From NCBI GenBank assembly GCA_964593515.1, contig CAZQJH010000006.1, forward strand, positions 1-30,718: a DNA stretch of 30,718 nucleotides. The letters run 5' to 3'. The translations under genes and the position numbers were made by a program. The notes below the pieces were generated by a model. That model was not told the origin of the DNA. It was given only the letters and a program-made list of their open reading frames with translations, and ran no database searches. The stretch's first letter is position 1, and the number at the start of each line of letters is the position of its first letter. This document shows positions 23,415 through 30,718 of the stretch, piece after piece. This DNA comes from JAXJYR01 sp964593515 (GTDB taxonomy: Bacteria > Bacillota_I > Bacilli_A > Erysipelotrichales > Erysipelotrichaceae).

Positions 23415-24875
23415 ATGACTTTTTTTCCAGATTTACAAACTTTTGTCTCATTTGGGAGTTTGTCAATTACATGGTATGCCGTATTTATTTTATCGGGAGC
23501 TATTTTAGCTTATTATTGTGTATTAAGACAAACCCGTAAATGGGGTTATGATGATGAAGTATTAGAGAATTTCTTTCTAACAATGCTTCCTTTAGCGATT
23601 ATTGGGGCTCGTATTTATTATGTAATCTTTGAATGGGAACAATATGCAGCTAATCCGATAAGAGTTTTCTATATATGGGAAGGTGGATTAGCAATTCATG
23701 GAGGAGTAATTGTTGGAATTATTTATGGTATCTTATACTTTAAGAAGCATCATATGGATGCTTTAAGAATAGGTGATGCAGCTTTTCCTTTTGTGATGGT
23801 TGCCCAAGCAATTGGACGTTGGGGAAACTTTATGAATCAAGAAGCTTATGGGGATATAGTAGATGCATCATTCTTCCAATATTTCCCTAAATTTATTAGT
23901 GATAATATGTATATTGATGGATATTATCGTCAACCTACTTTCTTATTTGAATCAATAGGTAACTTAATTGGTTTTGTGCTAATTTATTTTGTCTTTAAAA
24001 AAGTAGGAGCTAAAAAACGTGGGGATGTGATGTATGCATACTTTGCCTGGTATGGAATGATTCGTTTCTTTATTGAAAGTTTACGTAGTGATTCATTAAT
24101 GTTAGGATCATTTAAAGTAGCCCAAATTGTTTCTCTTGCTTTAGTTTTAATTGGTATTTTAGGTATTTTAGGTTTATGGGATAAATTATTTAAAAATATT
24201 TATCCATGGCGTCGTGAAAAACCAGTTATTATCTTTGATGTAGATGGAACTTTATTAAATACTAAAGGAATTGTTTATGCTTCATTTAAACATGTTTTTG
24301 CTACATATAAACCAGATTATCAATTAAGTGATGAAGAGTTACGTAGTTTCTTTGGACCACCACTAGTAGAAAGCTTTGGAAAATATTTCCCAAGTGAACA
24401 AGTGGATAAATTAGTTGAAGAATATCGTGATTATTATGCTATTCATTATCAAGAATATGTCGATATAATTCCAGAAGTTAAAGAAACTTTAACTCAATTA
24501 TCAAATGAAGGTTATCGTATGGGTGTAGTATCTAATAAACTTAAGTCTGTTATTGATATGGGCTTAGAAGTTGAAAAAATTAATGATTATTTTGAAGTAG
24601 TTTTAGGTTGTGATGAAATAGGTAAAGCTAAACCATCACCACAAGGTTTAATTAATGCTTGTAAGATGATGAAATGTGGGCATGATCAATTAGTATATGT
24701 TGGAGATAATGTGGTTGATGTACAATGTGCTAAAGCTATGAGTGCTTATAGTGTTGCTTATGCTTGTGATGAAGATGAAGCTAATACTTTAAAACAAGCT
24801 AATCCTAAAGCTTTAATTAAGGAAATGCATGAGTTAATTGACGTGGTTCATAATAATGATAAGTTTAGTGAATAG
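23415..24875 (+). CDS. lgt: Lgt::PpaX fusion: prolipoprotein diacylglyceryl transferase with C-terminal HAD pyrophosphatase
   Basis: One 486-residue frame carries two enzymes. Residues 1 to about 260 are Lgt, a seven-helix membrane enzyme that attaches diacylglycerol to the lipobox cysteine of prolipoproteins, with GGLAIHGG (His95), GRWGNFMNQEAYG (Arg135) and RQPTFLFES. Residues about 270-486 are a HAD hydrolase with DVDGT (Asp275, Asp277), VVSNKLK, KPSP and GDNVVD. Its FFGPPL and SNKLKS motifs resemble PpaX, the pyrophosphatase encoded just after hprK and lgt in Bacillus. The C-terminus of Lgt faces the cytoplasm, so the HAD domain can act there. AAGGAG (23402-23407) precedes the ATG. No stop, frameshift or internal ribosome binding site is visible at the joint. 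Confidence 0.93.
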   Translation: MTFFPDLQTFVSFGSLSITWYAVFILSGAILAYYCVLRQTRKWGYDDEVLENFFLTMLPLAIIGARIYYVIFEWEQYAANPIRVFYIWEGGLAIHGGVIVGIIYGILYFKKHHMDALRIGDAAFPFVMVAQAIGRWGNFMNQEAYGDIVDASFFQYFPKFISDNMYIDGYYRQPTFLFESIGNLIGFVLIYFVFKKVGAKKRGDVMYAYFAWYGMIRFFIESLRSDSLMLGSFKVAQIVSLALVLIGILGILGLWDKLFKNIYPWRREKPVIIFDVDGTLLNTKGIVYASFKHVFATYKPDYQLSDEELRSFFGPPLVESFGKYFPSEQVDKLVEEYRDYYAIHYQEYVDIIPEVKETLTQLSNEGYRMGVVSNKLKSVIDMGLEVEKINDYFEVVLGCDEIGKAKPSPQGLINACKMMKCGHDQLVYVGDNVVDVQCAKAMSAYSVAYACDEDEANTLKQANPKALIKEMHELIDVVHNNDKFSE

Positions 24876-24896
24876 AGGTTATTAAACCTCTTTTTT
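24874..24896 (+). terminator. Terminator of uvrA-hprK-lgt::ppaX
   Basis: AGAGGTT / AACCTCT with loop ATTA is followed by six T residues. The stem begins within the stop codon. The T-run occupies the position of the -35 box of the next promoter. Confidence 0.82.
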
Positions 24897-24910
24897 ACTA
24901 GATAAAGCTA

Positions 24911-24919
24911 TGTTATACT
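24911..24919 (+). promoter_or_regulatory. Extended -10 promoter of uvrB
   Basis: TGTTATACT is a near-consensus -10 box with TGn extension, 26 bases before the uvrB start. There is no usable -35 box. Confidence 0.6.
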
Positions 24920-24944
24920 AAGAAAAGAATGGAGGTAAACGATA

Positions 24945-26915
24945 ATGGGAATATTTCAATTAGAAGCACCATATAAACCGACAGGTGATCAACCAGCAGC
25001 AATTGAAAAATTAGTAGCTGGAATTAAAGAAGGGAAAAGTGCACAAGTTTTATTAGGAGCAACTGGTACTGGAAAAACCTTTACTATTTCCAATGTAATT
25101 GCAGCAGTTGATAAACCAACTTTAGTATTTGTGCATAATAAAACCTTAGCTGGTCAATTATATTCAGAATTTAAAGAGTTTTTTCCGCATAATCGGGTTG
25201 AATATTTTGTTTCTAACTTTGATTATTATCAACCCGAAGCATATATTCCTAGTTCGGATACTTATATAGATAAAAATGCGACTACTAATATGGAATTAGA
25301 TATGCTTAGAATGGCAGCAGTTAATTCCGTCTTAGAACGTCGGGATACAATTATTATTGCTTCAGTAGCTTGTATTTATGGGGCTAGTAATCCTCAACAA
25401 TATCGAGATATGTTTTTTACGATTCATGTGGGAGATATTATTGATCGTAAAGAATTAATGCAACGCTTAGTAGCACAACAATATCATCGTAATGATATTG
25501 AATTAAGTCGAGGTTGTTTTAGAGCTAGAGGTGATGTAATTGAGATAGCATTAGGACATAGTGATGCATTTATTTTACGAATTGAAATGTTTGATGATGA
25601 AATTGAACGTATTTGTGAAGTAGATCCAATTACGATGAAAGTTAATCAAGCATATAGTGTTTATAATATATATCCAGCTAGTGGATATGCTACTAAAAAA
25701 GAAATTATGTTAAGAGCAGCATCTACTATTGAAGAAGAATTAGGGACAAGACTTGAAGAATTAAAAAATGAAGATAAACTATTAGAAGCTCAACGTTTAG
25801 AACAGAGAACAACTTATGATATCGAAGCTTTACGTGAATTAGGGGTATGTCCGGGAATTGAAAACTATTCTCGACATATTGATGGACGTAAAGCTGGGGA
25901 GCGTCCTTATACTTTATTTGATTATTTTCCGGATGATTTCTTATTAGTAGTTGATGAAAGTCATGTATCATTACCTCAGGTTCGAGGAATGTATAATGGA
26001 GATCGAGCACGTAAAGAAACATTAGTTAATTATGGATTTAGATTACCAAGTGCGTTAGATAATCGACCATTAAAGTTTGATGAGTTCCAACAAATGTATA
26101 AACAAGCAATTTATGTTTCCGCAACCCCAGGTGATTATGAATTAGCAGCTAGTAATGATGAAGTAGTCGAACAAATTATTCGACCAACGGGATTATTAGA
26201 CCCAATTGTTCATGTTCGACCAAGTGAAGGTCAAATTGATGATTTAATTAGTGAAATTAAGTTACGTATTGAACGTAATGAAAGAGTCTTAATTACTGCT
26301 TTAACCGTAAGAATGGCCGAAGATTTAAGTACGTATTTAAAAGAATTAGATTTTAAAGTAGCTTGGTTACATCATGAAGTTAAAACTATTGAACGTACTG
26401 AAATTATTCGTGATTTACGAAAAGGTAAATATGATGTCTTAATAGGAATTAACTTATTACGTGAAGGATTAGATATTCCAGAAGTAAGTTTAATTGCTAT
26501 CTTAGATGCTGATAAAGAAGGATTCTTACGAAGTGATCGCTCTTTAATCCAAATTATTGGGCGAGCTGCTCGTAATGCACATGGGGAAGTTATTATGTAT
26601 GCTGATACAATTACGAAAAGTATGCGTAAAGCACTTGATGAAACAGCACGAAGAAGAGAAATTCAAGAACAATATAACTTAGAACATGGTATTACCCCTA
26701 AAACAATTGTGAAACCAATCCATGAAGTAGTACGAAGTAAAGAAACCCAAGAAATGACGGCTCGTTACATGGATAAGAAACATAAAGTTAGTAAACAAGA
26801 TAAAGCGAAGATGATTGAAAACCTCGAAAAAGAAATGAAAGAAGCAGCTAAAGTATTAGACTTTGAACGAGCAGCAACTCTTCGTGATATGATAATAGAA
26901 ATGAAAGGAGAATAA
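24945..26915 (+). CDS. uvrB: Excinuclease ABC subunit B
   Basis: Damage-verifying helicase-like subunit of nucleotide excision repair, loaded by UvrA and then bound by UvrC. The 656 residues match the family. Walker A GATGTGKT is at 38-45, the beta-hairpin region NFDYYQPEAYIPSSDTYIDK follows, then the VVDESH box, the helicase C domain with GINLLREGLDIPEVSL, and the C-terminal UVR motif ending DFERAATLRDMI. GGAGGT precedes the ATG. It leads an operon with four short-spaced genes. In Bacillus, uvrB and uvrA are adjacent; here hprK and lgt::ppaX lie between them. Confidence 0.98.
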   Translation: MGIFQLEAPYKPTGDQPAAIEKLVAGIKEGKSAQVLLGATGTGKTFTISNVIAAVDKPTLVFVHNKTLAGQLYSEFKEFFPHNRVEYFVSNFDYYQPEAYIPSSDTYIDKNATTNMELDMLRMAAVNSVLERRDTIIIASVACIYGASNPQQYRDMFFTIHVGDIIDRKELMQRLVAQQYHRNDIELSRGCFRARGDVIEIALGHSDAFILRIEMFDDEIERICEVDPITMKVNQAYSVYNIYPASGYATKKEIMLRAASTIEEELGTRLEELKNEDKLLEAQRLEQRTTYDIEALRELGVCPGIENYSRHIDGRKAGERPYTLFDYFPDDFLLVVDESHVSLPQVRGMYNGDRARKETLVNYGFRLPSALDNRPLKFDEFQQMYKQAIYVSATPGDYELAASNDEVVEQIIRPTGLLDPIVHVRPSEGQIDDLISEIKLRIERNERVLITALTVRMAEDLSTYLKELDFKVAWLHHEVKTIERTEIIRDLRKGKYDVLIGINLLREGLDIPEVSLIAILDADKEGFLRSDRSLIQIIGRAARNAHGEVIMYADTITKSMRKALDETARRREIQEQYNLEHGITPKTIVKPIHEVVRSKETQEMTARYMDKKHKVSKQDKAKMIENLEKEMKEAAKVLDFERAATLRDMIIEMKGE

Positions 26916-26916
26916 A

Positions 26917-28053
26917 ATGTTATTTGATCCTAAACAAAAAATGAATCATATATCGATGCGTCATATGATGATTTTAATTACGTATACGATTGCCTTGCTA
27001 TGGATGATAATGCATGTAGATACCGTAATCTCAATTATTGTATTAAGCATCAATGTTCTAAAACCATTTATATATGGTATTTTCTTAGCTTTTGTCTTTA
27101 ATATACCTTTAAGTTTCTTTATGCGAAAACTTGAAGGTAAAATACATAAAGGACGTAAAGCTTGTGCGGCATTACTTTCATTAGCTAGTATCGTTGTAGT
27201 GATCATGGCTATTATTTGGATTGTCGTACCTTTATTAGCTGATAGTATTAAAAACTTAATTGAGGCATTACCACTATATATTGAACAAATTGGACAATGG
27301 GTTAATATGGCAATGGAAGAAGGATGGCTTAGTGAAGAGATTATGCTTAATATTATGACCTACTTTGAACAAGCTCAAACATTATTATTAGAAATGCTTA
27401 AAGATGGAATACCACAAGTAATTGGGGCAGCTGGTTCAATTATTAGTAGTGTTACTAATGCTGTATTAGCAATTGTTATATGTGTTTATATTACAATTTC
27501 TAAAGAAAAATTAATTCGTCAATGTGATATGGTAGCCCAAGCTTTTATGAAAGAAAAAATTTATAACTTTAGTAAGAAAGTTGTGAAATTGGCACAAGAA
27601 ACGTTTACTAATTTTATTAGTGGTCAATTATTAGAAGCTTGTATTATTGGTGTCTTATGTTATATTGGTTGTTTAATATTACATTTTCCTTATGCCCCTA
27701 TTTTAGCGCTTATTATTGGAATTACGAATGTTATTCCTATTTTTGGAGCAATATTTGGGGTAGGAATTAGTTGTGTCTTAGTAATGATTGTGAATCCAGT
27801 ACAAGGATTATTATTCTTGGTTTTTGGGATTTGCTTACAACAATTTGAATCTAATATTATTTATCCACGAGTAGTTGGAAATAGTGTAGGTTTATCTGGT
27901 TTATGGGTATTATTTGCTATTACTATTGGTGGTGATTTATTAGGATTAGTGGGAATGGTAATTGGTTTACCGTTGTTCTCAATTGTTTATACTTTATTAA
28001 AAGAAGCTACTTATCATCGCTTAGAAACTAAAAAAGTGAAGGAAGTAGGTTAA
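26917..28053 (+). CDS. AI-2E family membrane protein
   Basis: A 378-residue polytopic membrane protein with about seven or eight hydrophobic segments. The N-terminal pair is followed by a soluble-looking stretch (about residues 95-160, EALPLYIEQIGQWVN), then SIISSVTNAVLAIVICVY and the family hallmark GITNVIPIFGAIFG in the C-terminal half. The name comes from E. coli TqsA (AI-2 export); other members act as Na+(Li+)/H+ antiporters or have unknown roles, so transport substrate is open. AAAGGAG overlaps the end of uvrB, and the ATG follows the uvrB stop by one base, so the two are translated in tandem. Confidence 0.9.
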   Translation: MLFDPKQKMNHISMRHMMILITYTIALLWMIMHVDTVISIIVLSINVLKPFIYGIFLAFVFNIPLSFFMRKLEGKIHKGRKACAALLSLASIVVVIMAIIWIVVPLLADSIKNLIEALPLYIEQIGQWVNMAMEEGWLSEEIMLNIMTYFEQAQTLLLEMLKDGIPQVIGAAGSIISSVTNAVLAIVICVYITISKEKLIRQCDMVAQAFMKEKIYNFSKKVVKLAQETFTNFISGQLLEACIIGVLCYIGCLILHFPYAPILALIIGITNVIPIFGAIFGVGISCVLVMIVNPVQGLLFLVFGICLQQFESNIIYPRVVGNSVGLSGLWVLFAITIGGDLLGLVGMVIGLPLFSIVYTLLKEATYHRLETKKVKEVG

Positions 28054-28054
28054 G

Positions 28055-28741
28055 ATGTATTATGTAATTAGTAGTGCTAAAACCATGAAACCAAGTAGTT
28101 TGCATGGTAGTGAACCATTATTTCTAAATAAAAGTAGGGAATTATTGGCTTTATTAAAAGCAATGGATCTGCCACAATTACAAACTACTTTAAAAATATC
28201 GGCTAAATTAAGTGAAGAAGTATATGCTTTATATCATGATAATAGTTATCATGGCTTATGCTTAGATATTTATGATGGAATTGTTTTTAAGAATTTAGGT
28301 TTTAATACTTTAGATGAAAATAGTCAAACCTTTGCTTTAAAACATATCTTAATAAGTAGTGCTATGTATGGTTTATTACGTGCAAGTGATGAAATAGAAA
28401 CTTATCGTTTAGATATGTTAGCTAAAATCAAGCTTAACTTAAAACAATATTGGCATGATGAAGTAGTAACTTATCTAAATGAATTAGATGATATTATTAT
28501 TGACTTATCAAGTAAAGAATTTAATCAAGTGTGGATTAAAGATGTAAGTAATTATTATACAATTAGTTTTATGAGTGAAGGTAAAAAAGAACCAATTAAA
28601 AAATTAAGAGGATTATTTTTGAAAGAATGTTGTCTGAAACAAGTTAATGATTTAGATGCATTAAAGAAGATTGTGATTTTAGATTATTATTTTGCGCAAG
28701 ATTTATCGAATAATCATGAATTAGTATATGTAAAGAGGTGA
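28055..28741 (+). CDS. yaaA: YaaA family protein (peroxide stress, DUF328)
   Basis: YaaA of E. coli lowers free iron under peroxide stress and binds DNA. This 228-residue protein has the family pattern: SSAKTM near the N-terminus, ALYHDNSYHGL, SAMYGLLRASDEIETYRLDM, LNLKQYW, IIDLSSKEFNQV, and the basic GKKEPIKKLRGLF toward the end. It is somewhat shorter than the E. coli protein of about 250 residues. It starts one base after the AI-2E gene. Its ribosome binding site is modest (AAGGA 11 bases upstream). In an anaerobe, a role in iron or oxidative damage control beside uvrB is reasonable but inferred. Confidence 0.88.
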   Translation: MYYVISSAKTMKPSSLHGSEPLFLNKSRELLALLKAMDLPQLQTTLKISAKLSEEVYALYHDNSYHGLCLDIYDGIVFKNLGFNTLDENSQTFALKHILISSAMYGLLRASDEIETYRLDMLAKIKLNLKQYWHDEVVTYLNELDDIIIDLSSKEFNQVWIKDVSNYYTISFMSEGKKEPIKKLRGLFLKECCLKQVNDLDALKKIVILDYYFAQDLSNNHELVYVKR

Positions 28742-28745
28742 ACAA

Positions 28746-29345
28746 ATGAAATTGTTGATAACTTATTTTGAAGCTTTTGGTCAAGATCAAATTAATGCGA
28801 CTAAAGAAGTGGTATCCCAACTTCAAGATATTGAAGGGATTGAAGTAACTAGCTTAGAATTAGCGGTAAAACGTTGTGTTTGTAGCGAAAAATTATTTAA
28901 TGAAATTAATAAAAAGCAATATGATGCAATTATTTCCTTAGGACAAGCTAGTGGACGAAATAAAGTATCATTAGAGCGAGTAGCAATTAATGTTGATGAT
29001 TATCGAATTAAAGATAATGATGGAAATCAACCGGTTGATGAAATGATTTATGCGAATGGTGAAAATGCTTATTTTACGACTTTACCAATTCGTAAAATGT
29101 ATGAAGCTAGTGATCCTGCTTTAGTTGAAATCTCCAATAGTGCGGGTACTTATGTATGTAATCATCTATTTTATTCTACCTTGTATTATTTATCACTAAC
29201 TAATCGAAATATTCCTTATGGTTTTATTCATATTCCAGCTTTACCAAGTCAGGTAATGGCTAATCAAGCTAGTATGGAAGCTAAAGTAAGTAGTGAAGTA
29301 TTAAAGAAGATGATTGAGGTGTTAAAAGATGAAGTATGCAATTAG
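28746..29345 (+). CDS. pcp: Pyroglutamyl-peptidase I
   Basis: A cytoplasmic cysteine peptidase (family C15) that removes N-terminal pyroglutamate. The 199-residue protein is slightly shorter than the usual 210-215. The catalytic triad is visible: Glu77 in LERVAIN, Cys138 in SAGTYVCNHLFY, and His162 in GFIHIPALP. The N-terminal glycine motif usually seen as GFxPFGG is altered to TYFEAFGQ, so substrate handling may differ. GAGGTG overlaps the yaaA stop, 5 bases before the ATG. The last 17 bases overlap the DUF523 gene. Confidence 0.9.
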   Translation: MKLLITYFEAFGQDQINATKEVVSQLQDIEGIEVTSLELAVKRCVCSEKLFNEINKKQYDAIISLGQASGRNKVSLERVAINVDDYRIKDNDGNQPVDEMIYANGENAYFTTLPIRKMYEASDPALVEISNSAGTYVCNHLFYSTLYYLSLTNRNIPYGFIHIPALPSQVMANQASMEAKVSSEVLKKMIEVLKDEVCN

Positions 29346-29766
29346 TGCTTGTTTATTAGGTGAAAACTGTAAATATAACGGTGGTAATAATTATCGTGAA
29401 GAATTAGTTGAATTCTTAAAAGATAAAGATTATATTGTGGTATGTCCAGAAGTATATGGGGGAATGTCAACACCACGTTTACCAAGTGAACAAAATGGAA
29501 AAAAAGTTATTAATTCATTGCAGGAAGATGTAACTAGCTTTTTTGAAAAAGGAACTAGACTAGCAATTAGTAAATTAAAACAAAGTCAAGTTGATATCTT
29601 TGTGGGAATGTCACGTTCACCTAGTTGTGGGGTAAATGAGGTATATGATGGAACATTTACGAAAAAACTAATAGCAGGTGATGGGATGTTTGTACGCAAA
29701 TGTCGTGAAAATGGGGTAGAAGTAATGGATGTGGAGCAATTTATCGCATCTATCATTAAAAAATAA
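29329..29766 (+). CDS. DUF523 family protein (TudS-like, possible Fe-S desulfidase)
   Basis: A 145-residue protein with all DUF523 landmarks: SACLLGENCKYNG (Cys8, Cys14), VVCPEVYGGMSTPR (Cys39), and SRSPSCG (Cys100). Some short DUF523 members (TudS) are iron-sulfur thiouracil desulfurases with three conserved cysteines; Cys8, Cys39 and Cys100 are the likely ligands here. Whether this one acts on thiouracil is unknown. GAGGTG at 29316-29321 lies 7 bases before the ATG, inside pcp, so translation is coupled. It is the last gene of the uvrB unit; no hairpin terminator is visible after it. Confidence 0.87.
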   Translation: MKYAISACLLGENCKYNGGNNYREELVEFLKDKDYIVVCPEVYGGMSTPRLPSEQNGKKVINSLQEDVTSFFEKGTRLAISKLKQSQVDIFVGMSRSPSCGVNEVYDGTFTKKLIAGDGMFVRKCRENGVEVMDVEQFIASIIKK

Positions 29767-29787
29767 CAAAAAAAAGTAAAAAAAGAA

Positions 29788-29816
29788 TTGTAAGTAGTAA
29801 AGAAATGGTTTAAAAT
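29788..29816 (+). promoter_or_regulatory. Promoter of ptsH with upstream A-tracts
   Basis: TTGTAA (29788-29793) and TAAAAT (29811-29816) are separated by 17 bases. Two A-tracts (29768-29775 and 29778-29784) lie directly upstream of the -35 box, as in an UP element that strengthens transcription. Confidence 0.68.
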
Positions 29817-29849
29817 AAAGGATGTAAAATAACATAGGAGGATTATGAA

Positions 29850-30116
29850 ATGAAAACTATCACTGTATCAGTAATCGATCCAGTTGGATTACACGCTCGT
29901 CCAGCAACAGTAGCCGTAGGAGTTGCTAATAAATACAAATGTGAAGTGAACGTGTCTTTCAAAGGTCGCGAAGTAAACATGAAATCAATCATGGGAGTTA
30001 TGTCTTTAGGAATTCCTACTGAATCAGAAATCACTATCACATGTAGTGGTGATGACGAAGATGCAGCTATCGCTGCTATCGAAGACGCATTACGTCAACA
30101 AAAAATTATTGGTTAA
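29850..30116 (+). CDS. ptsH: Phosphocarrier protein HPr
   Basis: The 88-residue PTS carrier that passes phosphate from enzyme I to sugar-specific EII proteins through His15 (GLHARPA). The regulatory Ser46 (VNMKSIMGV), target of HprK, is present. AGGAGG at 29836-29841 is 8 bases before the ATG. The gene is followed by a strong terminator, so enzyme I (ptsI), usually the next gene, is encoded elsewhere. Codons are shifted to C-ending forms as in pgk and tpiA, consistent with abundant expression. Confidence 0.98.
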   Translation: MKTITVSVIDPVGLHARPATVAVGVANKYKCEVNVSFKGREVNMKSIMGVMSLGIPTESEITITCSGDDEDAAIAAIEDALRQQKIIG

Positions 30117-30127
30117 TTTGCGTTATT

Positions 30128-30155
30128 AAAAGAAGAGTTAAACTCTTCTTTTTTT
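30128..30155 (+). terminator. Terminator of ptsH
   Basis: AAGAAGAG / CTCTTCTT with loop TTAAA is followed by T residues, about 12 bases after the stop codon. Confidence 0.9.
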
Positions 30156-30156
30156 A

Positions 30157-30217
30157 TTGTATTTAGTTATATAAAAGTTGTACAATGAATTATATAAGAA
30201 AGCGGTTAAAATTTAAC
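30157..30217 (+). promoter_or_regulatory. Putative promoter and dyad before the SLH gene
   Basis: TTGTAT (30157-30162) and TACAAT (30181-30186) are separated by 18 bases. Downstream lie GAAAGCGGTT (30198-30207), the same 10-mer as in the cre-like site at 10162-10171, and an overlapping dyad GTTAAA-A-TTTAAC (30205-30217). These lie in the transcribed leader. Confidence 0.45.
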
Positions 30218-30245
30218 TGATAATAATTTATAGGGGGATAATGTG

Positions 30246-30718
30246 ATGAAAAAACTATTATGTTCATTGTTAGCTTTAACCTTGAGTTTTGGGGTTATTA
30301 CACCAAATGTAGTTCAAGCTGAAAGTGAAAAAATTGAAACTAAAGCTAATAATTTACCATTCACAGATGTGCATACTAATGATTGGTATTACAATAGCGT
30401 TAAAGAAGCTTATGAGTTGGGATTAATGAAAAATGATGGAGATATTAATACTTTTAATCCTAATGGTAGCTTAACTAGAGGAATGGTAGCTACTGTCTTA
30501 TGTCGAATGGATGGTACTAATGAAAAAGTTAGTTTCACTAATAAGTTTAATGATGTGAAAGAAGGTATTTGGTATTCAGATGCAATTATTTGGGCTAGTA
30601 AGCATAATATTGTATCAGGATATAAAAATGGAAACTTTGGACCAGATGATAAAATTACTCGCCAAGATTTATGTATTATGTTATATAACTATGCTACATA
30701 TAAAAACTTAGATACTAG
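30246..30718 (+). CDS. SLH-domain surface protein, 5' part (runs off the window)
   Basis: A secreted cell-envelope protein cut by the window end after about 157 codons. The signal peptide starts MKKLLCSLLALTLSF with likely cleavage after VQA at residue 25. Two S-layer homology repeats follow: PFTDVHTNDWYYNSV...FNPNGSLTRGMVATVL (about residues 38-88) and KFNDVKEGIWYSDAI...FGPDDKITRQDLCIML (about 98-150). Such repeats bind cell-wall polymers noncovalently, anchoring the remainder of the protein, which is not visible. AGGGGG at 30232-30237 is 8 bases before the ATG at 30246; an in-frame GTG lies one codon upstream. Confidence 0.9.
   Translation, partial: MKKLLCSLLALTLSFGVITPNVVQAESEKIETKANNLPFTDVHTNDWYYNSVKEAYELGLMKNDGDINTFNPNGSLTRGMVATVLCRMDGTNEKVSFTNKFNDVKEGIWYSDAIIWASKHNIVSGYKNGNFGPDDKITRQDLCIMLYNYATYKNLDT

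Noticed and set aside
25726..26022. 98-codon open frame antisense to uvrB
   Set aside because: It has no ribosome binding site or promoter and its composition mirrors uvrB codons; it is a shadow of the real gene.
29845..29853. Two-codon frame ATG AAA TGA overlapping the ptsH start codon
   Set aside because: Its spacing from AGGAGG is only 3 bases while the ptsH ATG has 8, so initiation there is unlikely. It is probably chance.
1..30718. Mobile element, prophage, CRISPR array or defence island
   Set aside because: No transposase, integrase, repeat-spacer pattern, toxin-antitoxin pair or restriction gene is seen, and gene content and codon style are uniform housekeeping.

Overview
The window is a stretch of ordinary, densely packed chromosome from an AT-rich, low-GC Gram-positive bacterium. 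Evidence: strong purine-rich ribosome binding sites, TTA as the dominant Leu codon, HPr kinase with Ser46-type HPr, a ROK regulator, an SLH-domain surface protein, and an oxygen-sensitive class III ribonucleotide reductase pointing to a fermentative anaerobe. My best guess is a gut member of the Erysipelotrichia, inferred from style rather than from a marker gene. I see no insertion sequence, prophage, CRISPR array or integrase.

Layout, left to right. guaB (IMP dehydrogenase, unusually close to the trichomonad-type enzyme) ends in a hairpin terminator. pgk-tpiA follow as a glycolytic pair. Next come an M50 membrane metalloprotease, the nrdD-nrdG anaerobic ribonucleotide reductase pair, and a large membrane protein of unknown function. 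A ROK repressor is divergent from a three-gene operon (zinc dehydrogenase, GPH-family symporter, PfkB sugar kinase) that looks like a polyol or sugar catabolic pathway. On the minus strand lie tRNA-Trp, an Rrf2-family regulator and cysK. Back on the plus strand are a 47-residue lysine-rich small protein, a type I pullulanase and two tandem DegV fatty-acid-binding proteins. Then come uvrA-hprK and an lgt gene fused to a PpaX-like pyrophosphatase, followed by uvrB, an AI-2E family membrane protein, yaaA, pcp and a DUF523 gene. A stand-alone ptsH comes next, and the window ends inside an SLH-domain protein gene.

How the parts connect. HPr (ptsH), HPr kinase/phosphorylase (hprK) and the PpaX domain form one regulatory circuit: HprK phosphorylates HPr on Ser46, its reverse phosphorolysis releases pyrophosphate, and PpaX-type enzymes remove pyrophosphate. 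The polyol operon carries a ROK-type dyad and a cre-like half site over its -35 box, so it is a plausible target of this circuit. The Rrf2 regulator and cysK resemble the CymR/CysK pair, and the cysK promoter has a perfect dyad around its -35 box.

The most interesting items are the Lgt::PpaX fusion, the trichomonad-type IMP dehydrogenase with exactly matching catalytic numbering, a hairpin placed between the Shine-Dalgarno sequence and the start codon of the pullulanase gene, and the small basic protein with its own dyad and terminator. No entirely new multi-gene system is evident. Most of the window is housekeeping and central metabolism.
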